DNA from: Catonia carolina | Lineage: Eukaryota > Arthropoda > Insecta > Hemiptera > Achilidae | Length of the DNA stretch: 64,000 nt | Direction: 5' to 3' | Assembly: GCA_035578175.1 (NCBI GenBank) | Contig: JAQMRL010000001.1 | Location: 184,957,283 to 185,021,282, forward strand | Shown here: positions 33,701 to 42,700 of the stretch, one piece after another | Layout: every line of letters begins with the position of its first letter | Position numbering within the stretch: the first letter of the stretch is position 1 | Translations under genes and position numbers: made by a program | Notes under the pieces: model-generated | What the model was told of the DNA's origin: nothing | The model's input: only the letters and a program-made list of their open reading frames with translations | Database searches by the model: none

Positions 33701-36700
33701 AGTTGATCCTACTGTCTTGCCACCCCAATAGAGCTTCATATGGGTTCTCCTGTGATTCTTTACAACCTTATTTTGGGGTGTATTAGATGCTATTTCTAAA
33801 GAGTTACCTACTCCAACTTGTGTTGGTAGGTTTCTCTGTAATCGATATTTTTTTATCGGGTATTTTTATTTATTTATTTTGTTAATTAATTTATTTTTTT
33901 ATTATTTTTTTCATCTGGTTATTTGTAAAGAAACCTTTAATATCCTAATTGTATTAAGCCTACATGTAATTTTCGTATTGAAGAAATTGTATTATTATAC
34001 TTTATACTTTGTCATTAAGTAGCTTAGATTCCACTGTTTGATATTCAAGAGGATCTAGTTAATCTGAGATAGACCATAATTATCTCATACCTTAAAAAAT
34101 GTAACGTAACAAATGTTTGACATAATGGTAAAGAACACAACTCAGTTTTATAAATATTAACTCAAAGAATTTTGTTTATTGGACGTAATCCTTTCTAGAG
34201 CATAAGACAACATGGCAAATGCATAGAGCAGTACAAAGTGATAATTCTGCAATGTTAGAATAGAATAGGCTTTGTGCATGATTGATACTAAAGATCAAAT
34301 CTGAAATTGTAAGTCCAAGACAAAGCCAGAAACCAGCATATGTGTTTTAACTTGTTTAAATTTAACAAATTTTCTGATTATTTAAAATATTAGCTTTATA
34401 ATATTTTACGTAATTAATTGAAATAATCATGTATATTATTTAACATTTCACATGTGCATGTAGCAAACAGAGGTTGGATCATGAATTATGTTCATAAAAG
34501 GAAATGAGGTGTTATTTTATAAGAGATTACCCATTATGTGAATTCACCCTCCTCCTCTTTCAAATACTTTATGAACGTCAATTCAAGATCCTAAATAAAT
34601 ACAATAACAGTCATAATCTAGTTGCAGTGAATTAAATATATTTATTTAGTTGGATGTTAAAATTTTATTCTTGATATCATTGACCACTACTATCATTGAG
34701 TTATATATAATAAAAAAAAAACGTAGATATGCAACACTCTTGATGCAAGATCAAGAGTGTTGCAGAAAATTATTCAGTTTTAAACTTGGAACTTATGTAC
34801 CATAAGGGACTGCTACACGAACATGTTCATTAAAATCGGTTAATCAGAAGTAGCATTTAATTCATGAAATTTTCACTTTTTTGCAATCTTCTCACAATGG
34901 CTCCAACGATTTTGTTTAAAATCTATTCATTTACTACATTTTTTTGTGCTCTACAAGATAGGGTAAGCAGCATGTCTTTTGAAATTGTGGGGGATGTGCT
35001 CTCGTAGTAACAAATTGTTTTTACTACGAAAAATGTAGTAATTGTTTTTTTTAACAAACCCGCAGAGGTGGAGTTATTTTCTGAAATGGTTGCAACATCC
35101 ACATGCTGATAGTGGAATGCTAAGTTCTTTGTTGTTCCTAGTAGAAGGAAATGTTATTTGTCACTTCATACTTCATCAATTGCATAACAGAACTCACACA
35201 TATACATAGTGAGGGGACATTCTAGACCCTCTAGTATAATTTTATTATTTACTTCTCTAAAAACGATTTTTGTTTAATGTTCCTGACAAATTCACCATTA
35301 ATGATGATTTCTGCGTATTGAAATTGGTTTTTAAAGTCCTGATCTAAAAATGTACCTAACTTTATAAACTATCAATCAAGTTTCATCTTAAAATTACTGT
35401 TTAGATATACTCGTAGTTTTCTAAAAATACCACTCTAATAACTTGGACAAAAGTATTTTAGTGATATTAGTGTATTTAACAAGGCTAATTGTAGTACCTC
35501 ACAACATCTCTCTAGCATGTGTGCCAGTGGCAGAAAGGAGACCATAACATCTGATGTGCCAGGCTTATGTTCTCCTAGCTGTAATAACACAGCACAGACA
35601 CCAGCCACAACATTTCTATGCGTTAACATAACACCTTTTGGGTTTCCTGTTGTTCCAGACGTATAACATATCGTGCATAGATCTGCAGGCTGTGGAGGCT
35701 GAAAAATATAACACATTAAAATTTATTATAAAAAATAATAGTTAATTAAGAGAAAGAATTGTTTATCAGTTATCTAACATTTTACAGTACAGGAGAAGAA
35801 AAGAAAGTCACATCACTCATTACATTTTGAAAAATAATCTTGCTAACCAATAATTATTTGTTTTCTTCTTTACTTTGTTAACAATTAAATGTTAGAGATC
35901 AAGAATTGTGTCTAATTCAAGAGTTGCAATCATTATTAACTGGTATTTCACTCATACTTCCATTTAACTTAAAAATGAAGAACGCTATGTAAATTTATTT
36001 TTCTTACTAAACTCCTCTGAGTAAAACTTTTTGCTAATTATAATTTATTCAGCTGTACAAAACAATAAATACCATTAATCACTAATAATAAAGATTTAAC
36101 AGTAAACTAAATCTTTAACCATTAAGACAAACTACTCTTTCTATAAAAGATTATGGTATTTTTTTAATGTATATTATTTTAATCTATACTAATATTATTT
36201 GCCCATAAAAACATGTGGAGTGTTAAATTAATTGCACTTGATCTGCTGGTTCCAGGGCTACAAAAATAGATACCATTTGTATTGATTAAACAATAATTTT
36301 AAATGGGTGGATGCTTAATATCCCAACTTAAGATGTAAGTTTTCATTTTTGCCTGAAATTTAAATGGTTCAGTTTGAGTTGTTACTGGTACCAGACCCTT
36401 TACAACCTCTCCTAGTATTAGATTTACCTGAGCATGGAGGCTGTGACTCAGAAGAATTTGTTTTCTGTATCTACTTTTGATTTGCATGAGCATACAAGGA
36501 ATCTTATCTGCAGACATTCTTAAAAGTGTACTGAATAAGAATTCTGAATGACCTCAACAGTAACAGCTTCTCCAAGTTGCTGAACAGCTCGGGAAGTAAT
36601 TGCTGATATAGCTCTACAGCAACTCATATCAGTCATGCAACTCATAAAGTTTGGGCAAGGTATATACTTTTGTTACAAAGATCACACTGGGTCTCAGTAC

Positions 36701-39700
36701 TAGTATTTTCTCATATTAGTAATGTTCATATTACTTTTTTGTACAAAATTTAAAACAATTTGCCTATATTCAAATATTCTCTTACCACTTCTGGATGATT
36801 TTTCACAGCTCCATTTTTCTCTATGTCTTCAAAATATAATATTTCAATTCCTCTATTTTTTGCACGTTGATTTGTAGCTGGTCTTGTTTCCTTGATTGTT
36901 ATTAATTTCCTAAGACAACGTGGAGCCTTTTCTATTAATAAATTACATTTAGCATCATTTTCACACACCACGACAGAAATTTCCGCTGAAATTAAGAAAT
37001 ACAAAAGCATTTTAGAAAATTATTTTGAGATTCAGAAGTAGCTCTATTACACTGAATTGTATGAACCTAAACAGAACAATCATTAATTAATAAAGAATAT
37101 TTTATCAAATGAATGAAAATGTAATTTATTATTATAAAATTTAAGTGGCCACCTCTGTAGCATAGTGGTTAGAGCATTGGCAAGCCATGCAGAGGTCTTG
37201 TGTTCGATTCCCGGCCAGGATCTGGAATTTTTCACGTGTCTAATCCCACAGTTAATGTTACATAATCCACCGTAGTTGCTAATGACCAAGCTTGATGCAA
37301 CTTTAAGTAAATTTAAAAAAAATTTAAGTACTAATACCTTTTTGACACTTTTTTATGAGTAAATATTTCCTTGTAACTAGACATTTAATTTAACATAATA
37401 TTAGAAACCTAAGCACTACCTAATTAGTTTTCCAAACTATGAATAGTTATCACATCAAGTAAAACAGATCACTGCTCATTTTACGAAAAAACTACTATTA
37501 ATCATTTTGAACTGGATGTAATGACTGGTATCCAAATTTACAATACTTTGTCAAAGTACCCAGTAATCTATTTATATGTATTTGACAGTATTCAATCAAT
37601 TTAACAAACCAGTAAACAACAGTCCAAGCTATCACTGAATTGTTTGTTTAACATTAATAGTACAATTGATATGTCACCTGATCCGTCATTGTTATTTGGA
37701 ATTACTACTTCTAATTTTAAACAAGCTTATTTTCTGGATGTAAAAGGTCAAAGGGTTAAATCTTTCCCTAATAAGTAAATACTCATGTTTTTGAGGGAAT
37801 TCTTTGCAATTATATAATTAGCAGTTGTAAAATCCATTATTGACCATTCAATTGAACATATCATTGTCATTTGTGCTTGTCATATTTACTCAAATGTATG
37901 CCACTCACACCTTTTAAAATAAATTAATGAAACAGCAGAAATTGATAAAGCAATAGTGAAAATTATTTATTTTTATATTCTAATACTTTCTAATCACATC
38001 AGATTGTACCTTACATATTATTATTTAAATAAAAATTTGATTTAAATATTTTGTTTAATTTTGTAGAAGTATTTGCAATTTGAAATTAAAATAGGGCAAT
38101 GTGTTGAATTAAAATTCTATGCATATTTTTCAAGCTGGAGTAAGGAATTCATTCCTAAATGTATGAGTTTCATGTCATACTATCATTTTTACATTGCGTG
38201 CTCAACCATTTGTTAAATGAAGGTATTGTACTATTTTATTATTTAGTTATGCTTCATTTCATTTTTTATAGAGAAAAAATGAGGAAGTCTAACATAAAAT
38301 ATATAAAGAGCTAGAACTGATAAAGGCAATAAAGGGATGAAAATTGAAGTATTTTGGATGCATGTTATGTTTGGAAAGAAAAACCATCTACTGCAGTTTT
38401 AGTATATGGGAAAAATCACACAGAGTATAGTACCTGTGAGACTGTGAGATCCATTAAACCTCTGCATTTAGGGCAACAGTGAAAAACGTTAGAATTGCTA
38501 CTGTTTCTCTGATAGGAGAAGACACCCAAAGTAAAAAGTCATGTTCCTTTAGTTCAAAATTTCCAAAAAGTTTTAAAATGAATTTAATTGTAAGACTAAT
38601 TTTAATTTTCAACATTGAATTTTTGGTTTGAACTCGCATTGAATGTCACCTTACACTCAATAAAAACGCAAGTAAAATAGTACACCATTGCGTTCTCATT
38701 AGGTTGAGAATATTATTACTGCTTCCAAGGCATTTGCATAGCGCTATGGCATTTGTTTTAAAACACTTAATTCTTCCACCTTGGAAGAGATACATGCGCT
38801 TCATTCACTTTATTATGAAAATCATTACTTTTACGAGAGATACTTTGATTAACAGTAATTATATATATATACTTTTTTGGTCCTTAAATACTTCAGTAAT
38901 TTGTTTTACTGGATAAGAATAAATAAACAATATCTAATCTATCTATTTTATATAATATTTTTTACAACTCAGGAATCAGTTGGTCAAGTCCAATAACGCG
39001 ATACTCCACCTGCATGAAACAGGCATAGTATATTCATTTTCAGTAAAAGAAGAAGGAAAAGAGATAACAAATAGTGAAAAATTATTGTCATTTTAACAGT
39101 GATAACTAGTTTTTTAGCTACAAATCATGTAATCATGTAAGGGAATAATTGGGGATAGTCAGTCTGATCAGGAGAGTTGGACAGACAAAGGTACTGCTTG
39201 ACAATGATCGAAATAGGATTCCCTCCCTTCCCCACTTCTTCCACTCCTGTTCGGACTACGTGCCGAATCGAATACATTGGTACGCACAACACAAATGAGC
39301 TATTAATATGAATATCACTTATACTAGATTCTTGTTATCCATAATATTTTGTGCAGATTATGTAACCACCAGCAGAAGAAAGTCATTAGTGTTTCCATTA
39401 TTTTTGTTTACTATTAGGTAATGTAGTCATAATATAATTCAGCAAGTTCTTAATTTATAATGTTGACTGTTAATGTTTAATTGATACAATTTAATTATTA
39501 AATGGATTAAGCATTATTCTTTATTTACTTGAGAGCAGCTAATATAAACTATGCTTTTACTTCAGTTCTACAGTGTTAGCGACCGTGCAATATTGGTTTT
39601 GTAGTCAGTGCAGTTTTATTATGTTTTGGGATTGATTGGTTGTTCAATATTCAAATAAATTCTTTTTGATTAAACAAATACAGTGTAAGTGTATATTTGT

Positions 39701-42700
39701 GATTTAAACAGGTACAGGTTAAATAAGTGCAAATAATAATAAATAATAAAGTAATAGTAAGTATGAATATAAATACTGTTGTAGTAATAAGCTGTACTAG
39801 TACGCTGACTATCCGAGCTAATGTTTTTGGGACGGGGCGTAATGCGAGGTGGCGTGGATGAAGTTCGGAAGGGAGGGAATCCTGTTTCGAAACTTGTCGA
39901 ACAGTACAATAGTTTGGTCATGTCAGTAGTTTGGAGGACAGTAGATTTCCTAAAAGGATGCTATACTGGGAGAAGGAGGGGAAAAGACTTAAGGGCAGAT
40001 GTAGGTGAAGTGGATGGTTCAGTAATGGATGAATTAGAAAAAATCATCTCTTTGACAACGCCGAAGAGAATAATGGAGGTTAAGCAGTAGAACAAGACAG
40101 AGGTGGAGATGAGTTGGTGAGCCCAACCCAAGGAAATTTGAAAGAGGGATGGAGAGTACTGTAAAGCTACATTTTTAAAATTTATTTTTATGATTAATAT
40201 TGATTTCATAGTTACAAAACAAGCAATAACTGTTGATCTGATAATTTTTATTTAATTTAAACCTTGTTTTTATTGTTTACTAAAGGATCCTCATATAGAA
40301 TCTACATTTAATACTCTTTTGTTATTTTTTTCTGTAATAGCTGTAACTCAAATTACAAATTGAACATGCAAAGTAATGTAGAGATTAGAATTTTAAACAT
40401 GAAATCTACTAAAAAGAGATGATTATTCTATGCAATCTAAAACTTCTGTTACAAAAATAATTGTCAAAAATTAACTTATCATGAAATAAAACATCATAAA
40501 TACTAATTAATTTTTAGATGTGTTAATATGAAGAGAAAATTTAGTATCAGAATAAACCAAAAGGCAATTGCAGACAATTATGAGGGTTATTTTTTTCAAT
40601 CTCTGATTGGTTATAGAAATAAAACTAATGAGACTAATAAAATAATTTTATTATCAAAAGAAACATCCTTGGTTTCTTTTCAATGTAATCTCGATTTAAA
40701 TTTATTATACCAGTGTACAAGCTTTCCAAGAAAAGTAACTGAAAATGTACAAAACTTACGAAAATAAATTTATTTTATTATTCTCATTAGTTTTATTGTC
40801 ATAATCAACCGGATGTTAAAAAAATAACCCTTGTAATATGAAATCTTTAAGTTACATTTAATTAACTACTTGAAAAATTACGTCAATTACGTCAATTAGC
40901 CGACCAATGAACTATATTAATAGAATTAATATACAAATACCCACAGGGTTGGTCTAGAGGTAAAGTCATTGCCAAAATTAGCTGTTTAACAGCTGATTTT
41001 CAAAGACGAAGGTTCCTGGTTTTGAATACTAGATAGAGATTACTGGTGGACTTTGATGGTTGGGGTTCAATTAACCATACTCTCTCAAGAATGGTCAGCC
41101 TGGGTCTGTACAAGACTATACCTCATTTACACGTCATACACATCATCCTCATCTCATTGGGTCATGGGATTGCTTATTGTTCTGATGTGCAACGTACAAA
41201 CATTAGGGATTAAAAAAAATATATCTACAAATAATAATTAAATTATAATATAATCATAGTAATAAGAGTAATTATCCTAATATACTACCTTGTTGGACGA
41301 TATACGCGCATGCATCTGGACCAAGTGTATCATAAAGAGGCACAATAACCATAGAATAACAATAAGCACCCTGTTCAACCAAAATCCACTCTGGACAATT
41401 TTGACTATAAATTCCAATAAATGTTTGTGGCCCTGGTGACAATCCTAAAGCAACCAAACCTGAGCCAAAATTTCGAGCTCGAAGAAGCGTTTCATTGTAA
41501 TGCATCCATTGATATGGTTTTGAATACTGTTCTCGCCAACCTAAACATGGGCCATTGTCTGTAACACAAACACAACAAAATATATAAAACAATAAAATAT
41601 TACTTTTAAATTTTATTAAAAATGAACTTTAATCAACTTCTTGAGTCAACCGTACTTGTACCATATATCTGTAGATTACAAATAAATAATTTCCTTCTTC
41701 TGAAATGTACACACTGTCCTACATTAAAAATGACATAGTTCATTTAAAATTAACACTAATGTGCTAGTATAATTAGTGCACTATGAAACTCAAAAACTTA
41801 GTCATGCTTTATGCAAGTACCAGTAGGAATAGAATCATAATTTATAATGAATGGGTTAGATATTGTAAATGTAGTACATTATTTATTTCTGATTCCTTAA
41901 TCAATCAAACTCAAAAGTACCTATAGAGTAATAATAACTACACAATAAATAAAAACACTATATTTAAGCACACAGGAAACATGCTTCAAAATATATCTGT
42001 TTAATAATCTGTTAATATCTGGTTACCTTAACACTGGTAAATTAAATTATTAAATGAAATAAATAAAAACTTTTTCATTTATTTTTTAATGTGTGAAACC
42101 ATTTAAATTGTGTACATAAAATGAAGTGTTTTACGTGAAAGAAATCAAAGAGAAAATAAAATTTATTATGCTATTCAATAAGTTGTTTTTTGGAGAGCAC
42201 CTAGTAGCAGTTATTTCAAGATTCATGATCTTGAAATATTTCTCACCTCGTTCAAGATTGATGTGTTATCTATCTTGGTAACATTCCAAATAAAAAATTA
42301 CAGTAATGTTTATTATATTATGGTTATGGTAACATTAAAAAACTACATAAAATTACATCGAATTGAAATACTTTCTTATTTTAAAATCATAAACTCTTTT
42401 GTAATAAAAATTTTTCTTTGTTAAGTGAGGTTTGTTAGTGTCTCCTGTTTATCTAATAGCAATAAAATGTTCCTGTTAACACTTTCAGGTCTTGTCAATA
42501 TTTAGTTTATTTAATGTCATAATTACAGGATAAGCAATAACATGGGTTATTATATTACGTTTTAATACATTTGAATTTCCAGACTCTATTAGAAAATTAA
42601 CCCAGGACCATTCAGTTTATGGTCAAGCATTTTTATTTTTTAATCAAATATAAATGTCTATGTAGCACTAGAGAATACATAGAAGGCTCTAGTTCACAGT

